Source of the DNA: RGIG3009 sp045630285
GTDB lineage: Bacteria > Bacillota > Clostridia > Oscillospirales > Acutalibacteraceae
DNA length: 64,000 bases
NCBI GenBank assembly: GCA_045630285.1
Contig: JAZQSX010000062.1
Span: forward strand, 1 to 64,000
Direction of reading: 5' to 3'
Below are positions 30,161 through 39,756 of this stretch, one piece after another; positions within the stretch are counted from its first letter, which is position 1, and every line of letters starts with the position of its first letter. Below the pieces are notes generated by a model. It saw only the letters and a list, made by a program, of their open reading frames with translations, had not been told where the DNA came from and made no database searches. A program made the translations under genes and the position numbers.

Positions 30161-31279
30161 TTACAGATTTAACGTTTGACGCACCACCGCCATAATGCGG
30201 CTGTCGGCATCCAGCACAGCCGATGCTCCGGAAGCCTCTGCCATACGTGCCAGCGTTTCGGGCGAGAGCGCCATGCGGCGAATCTCATCCCACAAGCGCT
30301 CGGCAGTCAAATCCTTTTCTTCCAGGCACACCGCCGCCCCACGCTCCGCCAACGCCATGGCGTTGTAAAACTGATGATTTTCCGCCACATACGGCGACGG
30401 AATTAAAATTGCCGGTTTTTTCAGGGCGGGCAGCTCGCTGAGCGTCATCGCCCCACAACGGCAGATTACCAGATCTGCTGCCGCCATACACCGTGGCATA
30501 TCGTCGATGTAATCCCGCACACGTACACGCACGCCGTCGGGGACGATCCCGTTTTGTTCCAGTAACGCCGCTACGTGCTCGTGGTTTTTTCCACGTCCCG
30601 TACCAACGATAAATTGCACCTGCTCAGACTCAGGCTTGCCAAGCACGCCCACGATCGCTTCATTGATCGGGCGGGCGCCCAGGCTGCCGCCAAAGCATAA
30701 CACGAGCGGTCTGTCGTCGACGCCCAGCTCACGGCGAGCCTGCTCACGATCAACGGCCATCATCCCGTCTCGCAGCGGGTTCCCCGTGACGATCACCGTC
30801 GCCTCGGGCGGCAAATGCTTCCGTGCCGCCTCGTCCGATACCATGACGGCACGTGCGGCGGACGCCAGCATTTTCACCGTAACGCCCGGCAGCGCATTGG
30901 ATTCGTGTACCAGCACCGGCACGCCCATTTTGGCAGCCTTACGCAGCACCGGGCCGCTGACATAGCCGCCCGTGCCGATCGCAATGTCGGGACGGAACTC
31001 ACGAATGATCTTTCCCGCTTCACGCCCCGCCGTAACCGCATGGTAGGCGGCACCGATGTTTTTACCGATATTCTTCAGTGACAGCTTGCGCTGAAAGCCT
31101 TCCACCGTGATGGTGCGGATCGGGTATCCCGCTTTGGGCACCAGCACCGTTTCCATACGCCCTTTGGCGCCAACAAACAACATTTCCACATCCGGAAACT
31201 CCCGACGGATCGCATCAGCGATCGACAGCGCCGGGTTGATATGCCCCGCCGTGCCGCCACCCGTCATCAATACACGCAT
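30161..31279 (-). CDS. murG: UDP-N-acetylglucosamine--undecaprenyl-PP-MurNAc-pentapeptide transferase
   Basis: GT28 glycosyltransferase of 372 residues that makes lipid II on the inner face of the membrane. Motifs are TGGGTAGHINPAL (near residue 6), GTGGYVSGPVL (near 102) and the donor-binding GAMTLSELPALKKPAILIP (near 278). GTAGGAGG lies upstream of the ATG. It sits directly after ftsW. Confidence 0.96.
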   Translation of the reverse strand: MRVLMTGGGTAGHINPALSIADAIRREFPDVEMLFVGAKGRMETVLVPKAGYPIRTITVEGFQRKLSLKNIGKNIGAAYHAVTAGREAGKIIREFRPDIAIGTGGYVSGPVLRKAAKMGVPVLVHESNALPGVTVKMLASAARAVMVSDEAARKHLPPEATVIVTGNPLRDGMMAVDREQARRELGVDDRPLVLCFGGSLGARPINEAIVGVLGKPESEQVQFIVGTGRGKNHEHVAALLEQNGIVPDGVRVRVRDYIDDMPRCMAAADLVICRCGAMTLSELPALKKPAILIPSPYVAENHQFYNAMALAERGAAVCLEEKDLTAERLWDEIRRMALSPETLARMAEASGASAVLDADSRIMAVVRQTLNL

Positions 31280-31290
31280 ACCGTCGCCTC

Positions 31291-32505
31291 CTACTCGAAA
31301 TCTCGCCGCAGATGTGCTTGTCGGGACACCGACAGCACAACGCCCATCTGTGCCAGCAGCATAACCAACGACGAGCCGCCGTAACTGAAAAACGGCAGGC
31401 TGATACCGGTATTCGGCATCGCATTCGTCACCACGGCGATGTTAAGGATCACCTGCATACCAATCTGTGTGGTCAGACCGATCGCCAGCAGAGAGCCGAA
31501 CTTATCCGACGCTCGCATACCGATAACGAATCCACGCCACACCAACAGTGCAAACAGTATGATAATTCCCAAGGCTCCGATAAATCCGAGCTCTTCGCAT
31601 ACGATCGAAAAAATAAAGTCGTTTTGCGGTTCGGGCAGGAATAGGTGCTTCTGGCGGGAGTTGCCGAGTCCTTCGCCCATGAACCCGCCGGAGCCGATCG
31701 CATACAGCGACTGCACCGTCTGCCATGCCACGTCACGGCCCGTTTGACCGCCCTCGTAGATCGCATCCGACGTATATACCGCCAGCGGATCCTGCCACAC
31801 GGTGATACGATCCTGTTCATACCCCAGCACGAACACCATGAGGATAACGCCGAGCGCACCGATAGCGATCGTCAGCAACAGCCACCGCCCCCTCGTGCCG
31901 CCGATATACATCATTACCAAGCCGATGCCCATAATCAGAATCGTACCCGACAAATGCGGCTCAATAAACACCAGACCGCACGTAAAGAGCAATATCCCCA
32001 TAAACGGGAGATACCCTTTGGTAAATAGCTTCATTTTGTCGCCAAACAGAGATATGAGATGCGCAAACAGCAAAATAATTGCAAATTTCGCAATTTCGGA
32101 CGGTTGCACGTTAAAGCCCGGAAGCGGGATCCAACGATGCACATTTTGCACAGCAGGCAAAATCAGCACCAGCCCCAGCAGTAACCAGGCAATACCCATG
32201 ACCCACAGTGCAAGCTTATGAAGAACGTGGTAGTCGACCAGCGAGATCAACAGCATAAAGAACACGCCGACCACGGCAAACACCAGCTGCTTGCTGATGT
32301 AATAATAACTATCCCCGCTGTTTTGATAGTACGAATACGCATAGCTCGCCGAAAACAGCGATACCAGACCAACCACCAAAATCAGCATTGTCAGTACGAA
32401 AAAGGTCATATCAAAGCCGGAAGCACGGGTGAACAAGCCCAATATACGCTTCGGGCGCAGGCTATTGCTCGGCGCTTCCGTCGTTTTGGCTTTTGCTTTT
32501 GCCAT
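31291..32505 (-). CDS. ftsW: Septal peptidoglycan polymerase FtsW (SEDS family)
   Basis: Membrane protein of 404 residues with about ten helices and the SEDS signatures HLSGTILI, NDFIFSIVCEELGFIGALG and NTGISLPFFSYGGSS. It polymerises glycan strands with a class B PBP. The long cytoplasmic N terminus is basic (AKAKAKTTEAP). In this position it could also be the SpoVE-type paralogue; only one SEDS gene is present in the window. Confidence 0.94.
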   Translation of the reverse strand: MAKAKAKTTEAPSNSLRPKRILGLFTRASGFDMTFFVLTMLILVVGLVSLFSASYAYSYYQNSGDSYYYISKQLVFAVVGVFFMLLISLVDYHVLHKLALWVMGIAWLLLGLVLILPAVQNVHRWIPLPGFNVQPSEIAKFAIILLFAHLISLFGDKMKLFTKGYLPFMGILLFTCGLVFIEPHLSGTILIMGIGLVMMYIGGTRGRWLLLTIAIGALGVILMVFVLGYEQDRITVWQDPLAVYTSDAIYEGGQTGRDVAWQTVQSLYAIGSGGFMGEGLGNSRQKHLFLPEPQNDFIFSIVCEELGFIGALGIIILFALLVWRGFVIGMRASDKFGSLLAIGLTTQIGMQVILNIAVVTNAMPNTGISLPFFSYGGSSLVMLLAQMGVVLSVSRQAHLRRDFE

Positions 32506-32538
32506 ACGTATCCTCCTTTCGTCACTTTACGGTGTGCA

Positions 32539-33552
32539 TCACACAAACAGCAGCACCAGGCACAGCGCACCCGCCACCACCGTCACTGAACAGAATACGG
32601 CTACGATCTTGTTTTCGCTCCAACCGCTCATCTCAAAATGATGATGCAGCGGGCTCATCTTAAACAACCGCTTGCCGTGGGTGATTTTGAAATAGGTGAC
32701 CTGCAGCATTACCGACAGCGTTTCCGCAACGTAAACGATGCCGAGCAGCGCCAACATCAGCGGATGTCCCAAACCAAACGCCACAGCGCACAGGACACCA
32801 CCGATAAACAGTGAACCCGTATCACCCATAAACACCCGTGCCGGGTGGAAATTCCATACCAAAAATCCTGCGAGAGCACCTGCCATTGCTGACACGACAA
32901 TGCCGTAGCCCATCGTCGCTGCACCACACAGCACCAGCAAAAACAGGAACGCCACCAACGATACCGAGGCACACAAGCCGTCGATACCGTCAGTCAGGTT
33001 GGTGGCGTTCGTCATCGCCACCAGAATAAACATCGCAATCGGGATAAACCAGATGCCCGCCTCCCAGTACCCGTAAAACGGGACGTACATCTGCGTGGCA
33101 TCCGTCAGATACATCGTCACGGCATACGCCGCCGAAACCAACAGCTGCGCCGCCATTTTCTGCTTACTGGTCAAGCCGAGGTTCCGCTTGCGCACCACCT
33201 TGATAAAATCATCCAAAAACCCAATCGCACCGAAGCCAACCGCCAGGATCAGCCCCACGAACAGCTTGGTGGTATCCCCCGTCGAATGAACAGGCCCGAT
33301 CACCTTGACCGGCAAGAACAGTTGGCTGACCAGAATGGCAAGCACCGCCGTAATCAGCATCGCTGCAATGAAGATGATGCCGCCCATCGTCGGCGTGCCC
33401 TGCTTGCTTTTGTGCCACGCCGGTCCTTCTTCACGGATCGTTTGGCCAAACTTCAGTCGGTGCAGCACCGGAATCAGCTTCTTGCCCAACCACGCCGCCA
33501 CAAAAAACGCTACGATTGCCGTGGCGACCCATGTTATTGCTAGTATCTCCAT
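32539..33552 (-). CDS. mraY: Phospho-MurNAc-pentapeptide transferase
   Basis: Membrane enzyme of 337 residues making lipid I. Family motifs are GTPTMGGIIF (near residue 53), GFLDDFIKV with the Asp pair (near 115), NATNLTDGIDGLC (near 185) and HHHFEMSGW near the C terminus. It starts 2 bases after murE, showing coupling. Confidence 0.97.
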   Translation of the reverse strand: MEILAITWVATAIVAFFVAAWLGKKLIPVLHRLKFGQTIREEGPAWHKSKQGTPTMGGIIFIAAMLITAVLAILVSQLFLPVKVIGPVHSTGDTTKLFVGLILAVGFGAIGFLDDFIKVVRKRNLGLTSKQKMAAQLLVSAAYAVTMYLTDATQMYVPFYGYWEAGIWFIPIAMFILVAMTNATNLTDGIDGLCASVSLVAFLFLLVLCGAATMGYGIVVSAMAGALAGFLVWNFHPARVFMGDTGSLFIGGVLCAVAFGLGHPLMLALLGIVYVAETLSVMLQVTYFKITHGKRLFKMSPLHHHFEMSGWSENKIVAVFCSVTVVAGALCLVLLFV

Positions 33553-33554
33553 AT

Positions 33555-35003
33555 TTATCGCTCCTCATTCGACAAAGACGCAAGCGCCTGTGCCACGATC
33601 TCTCTTTCATCCAAATGAATAGTTTCGTCCTTTAAGATCTGATACGTCTCGTGACCCTTTCCGGCCAGTAGCACCGTATCACCCGGCTGTGCGTTGGTCA
33701 CCGCCCAGGTGATCGCTTCGACGCGGTTGGGAATAACACAATACGGCGTTTTCGTCTCGGTCAGCCCCGCCACGATGTCGGCGATAATCGCCTCCGGCTC
33801 CTCCGAACGGGGGTTGTCGGACGTAATCACCATGTAATCCGACAGTTCCGCTGCCGCTACGCCCATTTTCGGGCGTTTCGTGCGGTCACGGTCACCACCG
33901 CAACCAAACACCGTCACCAACCGTCCCGCCTTGCAGGCGTTCAGCGTGCGACAGATGTTTACCAAACCGTCAGGCGTGTGAGCAAAATCAATCACCACGG
34001 TAAACTCCCGCCCGGTCGGCACCACCTCGGCACGGCCTTTGACGATGCCCGCCCGACCCAGCGCCGTTACAACGTCGTCAAACGAGATTCCCAGCGCTCT
34101 GGCGCACGCCGCAGCGCCAAGTGCGTTATACACCGAGAACAGGCCCGGCGTTGCCAAACGAACTCGGCCGATCTGACCGAGGGACACCAGCTCAAAATCC
34201 ACCCCGTCGGGGCGCTGGCGAATGTTACGAGCCACATAATCCGCTGCATCGTCCCGCTCGGAAAACGTAACGATCGGGCCGGCGGCACTTTCGCTCATCA
34301 TTGTGTGCCAAGCGTCGTCTTTGTTCAGGATCGCCGTTTTACACAGCGAGAACAAGCGCTGCTTGGCAGCGGCGTATTGCTCCATCGTACCGTGGTAATC
34401 CAGATGATCCTGCGTCAAATTGGTGAAAATACCCGCATCAAACGTGCAGCCCTCCACACGTCCTTGATCCAGCGCATGGGAGGAGATCTCCATAACCGCA
34501 TAATCGCATCCGGCATCCGCCATTTGTGCGAACATCTGCTGCAGATCGTAGGAATCCGGCGTAGTGTGTCCTGCGGCGATCTCACGGTCGCCGATCAGAT
34601 TGCGAATCGTACCGATCAGACCTACCATGTGACCCGCCTGCTCTAAAATCGCTTTCAACAGATAGGTCGTGCTGGTTTTACCGTTCGTGCCGGTCACACC
34701 GATCAGGTGCAGTCGCCGTGACGGGTGTCCAAACCACGCCGCACTAAGCTGTGCCCACACCGTGCGGGTGTTTGCAACGATCACCTGATTCGGCAATCCC
34801 AAATCACGCTCCACGATCAAAACGGCGGCGCCCTGCTCCAGTGCCTGCGCAGCAAACGCATGGCTGTCCACGCCGGTGCCCTTGATGCACACGAACGCAC
34901 AGCCCGGCGTTACCTTGCGTGAGTCACGGCACAGCGCCGTGATCTCCAGCTCCGCAAGTGCGCAGGTAACACCCGTTTCTTTCAGCAAAGCTCCCAGTTT
35001 CAT
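33555..35003 (-). CDS. murE: UDP-MurNAc-tripeptide synthetase, meso-diaminopimelate adding
   Basis: Mur ligase of 482 residues with ATP loop GVTGTNGKTSTTY (near residue 103), the carbamylated-Lys region and the specificity motif DNPR (ITSDNPRSEEPEA near 394). DNPR indicates meso-diaminopimelate rather than lysine as third residue of the stem peptide. It follows the second PBP gene, as in the B. subtilis spoVD-murE order. Confidence 0.96.
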   Translation of the reverse strand: MKLGALLKETGVTCALAELEITALCRDSRKVTPGCAFVCIKGTGVDSHAFAAQALEQGAAVLIVERDLGLPNQVIVANTRTVWAQLSAAWFGHPSRRLHLIGVTGTNGKTSTTYLLKAILEQAGHMVGLIGTIRNLIGDREIAAGHTTPDSYDLQQMFAQMADAGCDYAVMEISSHALDQGRVEGCTFDAGIFTNLTQDHLDYHGTMEQYAAAKQRLFSLCKTAILNKDDAWHTMMSESAAGPIVTFSERDDAADYVARNIRQRPDGVDFELVSLGQIGRVRLATPGLFSVYNALGAAACARALGISFDDVVTALGRAGIVKGRAEVVPTGREFTVVIDFAHTPDGLVNICRTLNACKAGRLVTVFGCGGDRDRTKRPKMGVAAAELSDYMVITSDNPRSEEPEAIIADIVAGLTETKTPYCVIPNRVEAITWAVTNAQPGDTVLLAGKGHETYQILKDETIHLDEREIVAQALASLSNEER

Positions 35004-35050
35004 TGCGTTTCCTCCGTTGTTCTGTCATGTCCGATTTTCGGCACTCGTAT

Positions 35051-36910
35051 TTATTCTTCCGTAAACTGCGGCTCAATTCCTAGATACGGCAGCACGTCAG
35101 AAAAGATCTTTTGAGCTACCGGTGCTGCCAGCGTACCGCCATATCGAATCGCCGTCTGCGGCTCATCCACCATAACGATCACGGCAATACGGGGATCGTT
35201 TGCCGGTGCAAAACCGCAAAACGATGCCACCACGTTTTTGCGACCGCTCGCCGTGAGACCTTGGTCGGTCTTTTCCGAGGTGCCGGTTTTTCCTGCCACA
35301 CGGTACCCCGGCACGTAGGCGTTTTTCGCACCGCCGCCGTCCACGACACCCTCCAGCAAAGCGCATATCCGTGAGGAGATGTCCTCGGAGATCACTCGCC
35401 GCCGCACCGTGCGCTCGGTCTCGCTCAACACGTCTCCCTGCGGTGAAATCACCTGTCGGACGATATACGGCTGCAGCAATTCGCCGCCGCCTGCCACCGC
35501 CGACACACCGGTGATCATTTGGATCGGTGTAACCTTAAATGTCTGTCCGATCGAGGACGTTGCAACGTCCACCGCCGTGATCGATTCTGCCCGATGATAC
35601 AGCGACGGGGTAACACGGGCCTCCCCCAGCATATCGATCCCCGTCGGCTCAGTAAAGCCGAACAGCGCGTGATACCGGGGAAAGTGAGTCGTCCCCACCA
35701 AAGAACCAATGCTCATAAAAGCAGGGTTGCAGGAATGTGAGATCGCCTCCGCCAACGTTTGACTTCCGTGGCTTCGGGGATAGACGTGGCATTTCATCGT
35801 GCGCACACCTGCCATTGTGTAGGTGCCGTTGCAGTAAAAGCTCGACCGCTCAGAGATCAACCCTTCCTGCATCGCCATAGACGCTGTAAAGATCTTAAAC
35901 ACCGAGCCCGGCTCGTAAAATTCGGAAATCGCCTTGTTTTTCCACTGCCTCTGGAGCGCCGATAAATACGCTTCGCTTTTCTCGTTCCCAGAAAGCAGGG
36001 CGATCTGCGCCGCCAGATCGGGGTTTTGTACCGTGCGGGGATGATTAAGATCGTAATCCCCTTTGGTCGCCATAGCCAAGACCTCGCCCGTCTGCACGTC
36101 CATAACGATCGCACAGGTGCGATTCGCGGCACTCGTTTCTGCCAGCGACACCTCCAGGTGGTTTTCCACCGCACGTTGAATATTGATATCGATCGTCAGG
36201 CGCAGCGTATTCCCCTCACCCGGCGCAATCGTCGTCTCGTACTGTATATCGTTGGGCAACGCATCGCCCCAGCCGTTTGTAGAAGTAACGACCCGACCAG
36301 CGGTCCCCGCCAGCACCTCATTATACCGTGCTTCCAAGCCTTCCAGCCCGGTGTTGTCGGTGCCGGTAAATCCCAAAACGCACGATAGGGCGCTGCCGAA
36401 CGGATACTCCCGTTTATAATCCTGAATCACCCGAAACACACCGGTCAACCTGTGATCCTTGGCCCAATCGATAAAGGTGTCGCATATCTCATAGTCGATT
36501 TTTGAAGCAACAATCTCATACCGCGAGGCGGTCTTGTTGACTTGCTTTTTCAGCTTGTCAGCATTGATCCCAAGCAGCGACGGCAGTTCACGGCAGATCG
36601 TCTCTCTCGCCGCCTCGTCCGGAATATATCGCGGCGCCATAATGACCGTTGCCACCTCGACGCTGCGTGCCAGCACCACGCCGTTGCGGTCGACGATCGC
36701 TCCTCGTTTGTCCGAGATCACGCTGTCCGTCAACTGCTGCTCCGCTGCCATGGTCTGCCACAGCTCGTGCTCCGCAAGCTGCAGCACCGCCAACCGATAC
36801 CCCAGCATTGCAAAGCAAAACGCCATAGCAACCATCGCCCACAGCGAACGCTTCCACATAATGCGGGACGGGGCTTGTATTGAAACGTCCTGTTGATGCA
36901 TTCGCTTCAT
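35051..36910 (-). CDS. Class B penicillin-binding protein without PASTA domain (SpoVD/FtsI-like)
   Basis: Transpeptidase of 619 residues with a short cytoplasmic tail, one membrane helix (about 19-42), a pedestal domain and the transpeptidase domain: SxxK in EPGSVFK (near residue 334), SxN as SCN, and KTGT (near 541). It ends after the transpeptidase domain, so PASTA domains are absent. It is a clear paralogue of the adjacent upstream PBP, and its place before murE matches spoVD in B. subtilis. It could be the sporulation transpeptidase or a second division enzyme. Confidence 0.9.
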   Translation of the reverse strand: MKRMHQQDVSIQAPSRIMWKRSLWAMVAMAFCFAMLGYRLAVLQLAEHELWQTMAAEQQLTDSVISDKRGAIVDRNGVVLARSVEVATVIMAPRYIPDEAARETICRELPSLLGINADKLKKQVNKTASRYEIVASKIDYEICDTFIDWAKDHRLTGVFRVIQDYKREYPFGSALSCVLGFTGTDNTGLEGLEARYNEVLAGTAGRVVTSTNGWGDALPNDIQYETTIAPGEGNTLRLTIDINIQRAVENHLEVSLAETSAANRTCAIVMDVQTGEVLAMATKGDYDLNHPRTVQNPDLAAQIALLSGNEKSEAYLSALQRQWKNKAISEFYEPGSVFKIFTASMAMQEGLISERSSFYCNGTYTMAGVRTMKCHVYPRSHGSQTLAEAISHSCNPAFMSIGSLVGTTHFPRYHALFGFTEPTGIDMLGEARVTPSLYHRAESITAVDVATSSIGQTFKVTPIQMITGVSAVAGGGELLQPYIVRQVISPQGDVLSETERTVRRRVISEDISSRICALLEGVVDGGGAKNAYVPGYRVAGKTGTSEKTDQGLTASGRKNVVASFCGFAPANDPRIAVIVMVDEPQTAIRYGGTLAAPVAQKIFSDVLPYLGIEPQFTEE

Positions 36911-36942
36911 AACAGGCGTCCTCTCAAAGATCTGTTACTTGT

Positions 36943-39120
36943 TTAGATGTTGTTTTCGTAGGCAAACTGCACGGTGATGACCGAACCCTTCGCCACCTGC
37001 GTTCCCGCCTCCACCGATTGCTTGGAGACCTTCGCCACGCCGCCGGAGGTGTTAATACCAACAACGACCACGTTGATACCGGCATTCTTTGCCAGCTGGT
37101 TCACCTGCGACAAGCTCTTATCCGCAAAATCGGGAACGGTTGTCATCTTCAGCTCGCTGTCGTCGGTGTACAGCCACACCACGCCGTCCTTAGGAATGGC
37201 GGCGCCACTCTCCGGAACCTGTTTCACGACCTTGTCACCCTTGCCGATGACCTGGTAGTTCAGCGACGAGGCCTTCAGCGCGGTGGTCGCCACCGACACC
37301 TGCTTGCCGGAAACCTTCGGCACACTCTGATCCAAATTGGCAAGCTCCTCCTCCGTATAGTTCGGCTCAACACCCAAATATGGAAGAATATCCCGCAAAA
37401 TATTTCGTGCAATGGGGGCGGCAACGCCGGCGCCGGATTTCAGCGTCTGCGGCTCATCCACCATGACGAACACAACCACTTCCGGATCATCGGCGGGGGC
37501 AAATCCACCAAACGAGGCAACAACCTCGACGTTTTTATCCTTATCCTCCTCGGATTTGGTTTCGGTTTTTTCCGAAGTTCCCGTTTTTCCGCCCACACGG
37601 TAACCGGCAATATAGGCGTTGCCGATCGCACCGCCGCTGACGGCTTCCTCCAGCATATCGCACACACGTCTCGACGTCTGCTCCGAAATGACCTGCCGCT
37701 TAACCAGCGGTTTCGCCTCGGACACCACGTTTCCGTCGCTATCCAGCACCTTCTGCACAATGTACGGTTGCATCAGCTTGCCACCGTTAGCAATGGCACA
37801 CAGCGCCGTCGCCATTTGGAGCGGCGTCACCTTAAATGTCTGTCCGATCGACGACGCCGCCACGTTGACGGGCGTCATCGTGTCTGCAGTGTAGTACAGT
37901 GCCGGTGTCGGTGTCGGCTCACCGATAAAATCGGTACCGGTACGGGTGGTAAACCCAAAACCGACGTAATACTTACAAAACAGCTGTGCACGGATCATAC
38001 CGCCGATCGTCATAAACGCCGGGTTGCAAGAGTTAGCGATCGCCTGGCGGAAGGTCTGTTGTCCGTGTCCGGCGTGCCAGCAGTCCATATCGCGGTCGGC
38101 GATATGATACGAGCCGTTGCAGAAAAAGCCGGTATTTTCGTTGACGAGGCCCTCTTCCAGAGCGATCGACGCCGTCACCGTCTTAAACACCGAACCCGGC
38201 TCATAAAATTCCAACGCCTTGTTGCGATACTGGGATTGATCCACCTCAAACGGTTTGTTAGGATCGTAGTCACCCTTCGTTGCCATTGCCAAAACGGCAC
38301 CCGTGTCCACGTCCATGACGATCGCACAGCCACGGTTGGTAGCCTCAAACTCCGTAATCGCATCCTGCAAATACTTTTCTGCCACCTGCTGGATATACTG
38401 ATCCACCGTCAGCACTAAACTGTTGCCATCCACCGCATTGACGGTATATTCATAGTCCAGTGACGTCGGCAGCTTGTCACCCGAGGTGTTTTGCGCAATC
38501 ACCATACGCCCCGGGATGCCTGCCAACGTTTCGTCGTACTGCTTTTCCAATCCTTCCAGGCCGGTGTTATCCGCTCCGGTAAAACCGAGCACGGTAGAAA
38601 GCATCGTTCCCAGCGGATACTCCCGCTTATACTCGGTGTCGACACGAAAAACACCCGCCAGCCCATTTTCGTTTACCCAGTTGATAAACTCATCGCCGAC
38701 CTCTTTGTCGACCTTGGATTTGACCACCTCATACTGGGATTCGCCCTTCTTCGTTTTCTTATACAACGTCTCCCGATCAACGTCCAGCATCACCGACAAC
38801 TCGTCAGCGATCTTAATACGGGTCTCCTCCCGCAGGATGTTTTTAGGCGCCATAATGATCTTGCAAACCTCACGCGTTTGCGCCAGCACCGTCATATTGG
38901 CGTCATAGATCTGTCCACGCACCGCCGGGATCTTCTTGTCGCTCAGCTGCTGCACCACGGCCTTTTGCTTCCAGAAATCCGTCTCAATAACTTGAATACG
39001 AAACAGATTGACCGCCAACAGCACGCAGCAAACAAAAATGCCCAAGACCAGCTTCCACGCGCGCTTACGCATGGCAACCCGTTCTCCGACTTTCGGCGCT
39101 TTTCCTTTTTTGTGTAACAT
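36943..39120 (-). CDS. Class B penicillin-binding protein with two PASTA domains (PBP2B/FtsI-like)
   Basis: Protein of 725 residues: one membrane helix (about 24-42), pedestal, transpeptidase domain with EPGSVFK (Ser near 308), SCN and GKTGTSEKT (near 513), then two C-terminal PASTA domains (about 600-725). PASTA domains bind peptidoglycan and are usual in Firmicute division PBPs. The ATG at 39120 is used because GAGGTG precedes it; a GTG five codons upstream overlaps that site. It lies after ftsL, the place of the main septal transpeptidase. Confidence 0.92.
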   Translation of the reverse strand: MLHKKGKAPKVGERVAMRKRAWKLVLGIFVCCVLLAVNLFRIQVIETDFWKQKAVVQQLSDKKIPAVRGQIYDANMTVLAQTREVCKIIMAPKNILREETRIKIADELSVMLDVDRETLYKKTKKGESQYEVVKSKVDKEVGDEFINWVNENGLAGVFRVDTEYKREYPLGTMLSTVLGFTGADNTGLEGLEKQYDETLAGIPGRMVIAQNTSGDKLPTSLDYEYTVNAVDGNSLVLTVDQYIQQVAEKYLQDAITEFEATNRGCAIVMDVDTGAVLAMATKGDYDPNKPFEVDQSQYRNKALEFYEPGSVFKTVTASIALEEGLVNENTGFFCNGSYHIADRDMDCWHAGHGQQTFRQAIANSCNPAFMTIGGMIRAQLFCKYYVGFGFTTRTGTDFIGEPTPTPALYYTADTMTPVNVAASSIGQTFKVTPLQMATALCAIANGGKLMQPYIVQKVLDSDGNVVSEAKPLVKRQVISEQTSRRVCDMLEEAVSGGAIGNAYIAGYRVGGKTGTSEKTETKSEEDKDKNVEVVASFGGFAPADDPEVVVFVMVDEPQTLKSGAGVAAPIARNILRDILPYLGVEPNYTEEELANLDQSVPKVSGKQVSVATTALKASSLNYQVIGKGDKVVKQVPESGAAIPKDGVVWLYTDDSELKMTTVPDFADKSLSQVNQLAKNAGINVVVVGINTSGGVAKVSKQSVEAGTQVAKGSVITVQFAYENNI

Positions 39121-39261
39121 CCCGGTACACCTCACTTATTGGAAAGAAAAGAGAGTCAAGACGCTACCATCCCAACTCTCATCGTCCGAGGTCCTGCTTC
39201 AGTGTATGTTGAACTCACCGTTAGATAGACCTGTTGTGTTGATTATTTCTGTCGAGGAAGG

Positions 39262-39735
39262 TCAGCCGATCCAGCCGGTCAACGTCTCCCACAGAGACTC
39301 AAAAAAGCCGGGCTCCTCCTCCGGTTGCTCCACCTCTAAGACCGCAGGGGTAACCGTAAAGTAATCGATCTGGCCGGATTGGATCGGTTCAAACCCATTC
39401 TTCTCAGCATAATCCGACACGCTCTCTGCAGACGTTATCGCCGCCAGCTTACCTTCCAGCCGCTTGATCTCGCCTGCAAGCTCACTGCTTTTCGCCTTCT
39501 CCTGTGAGATAGCGTTGTTTGTCTCAGTCAGCTTCACCTGACTGGTGATCAAAGCACCCAGGACAAACACGATGCAGCATGTCACCAGCACGGTCGCTGC
39601 GCCGTTAATGATCTTCTGCAGCTTCACCCGACGGCGTTCAGCCTTCGTCGCTTTTTTGTTCGGCAGAGGGGTGATCTTTGCCGGTCTGGATTCAAACAAC
39701 GACAGATCATACGCCTCAGAACCATACTTTGCCAC
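39262..39735 (-). CDS. FtsL-like septum formation protein
   Basis: Protein of 157 residues with a basic cytoplasmic region, one membrane helix (about 48-70), and a coiled coil (TNNAISQEKAKSSELAGEIK and on), then an acidic tail. Topology and position between rsmH and the PBP genes match FtsL; sequence conservation in this family is poor, so the name rests on context. Three GTG codons compete as start; the one at 39735 is best spaced from AGGAGA. The 141 bp downstream, before the PBP gene, hold no recognised promoter. Confidence 0.75.
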   Translation of the reverse strand: MAKYGSEAYDLSLFESRPAKITPLPNKKATKAERRRVKLQKIINGAATVLVTCCIVFVLGALITSQVKLTETNNAISQEKAKSSELAGEIKRLEGKLAAITSAESVSDYAEKNGFEPIQSGQIDYFTVTPAVLEVEQPEEEPGFFESLWETLTGWIG

Positions 39736-39756
39736 GATCACCACTCTCCTTTCTCA

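Noticed and set aside
39121..39261. Promoter in the 141-bp gap between the FtsL-like gene and the first PBP gene
   Set aside because: TTGACT is present on the reverse strand, but no -10 lies at a suitable distance. A GAGAGT/ACTCTC repeat is too short to interpret.
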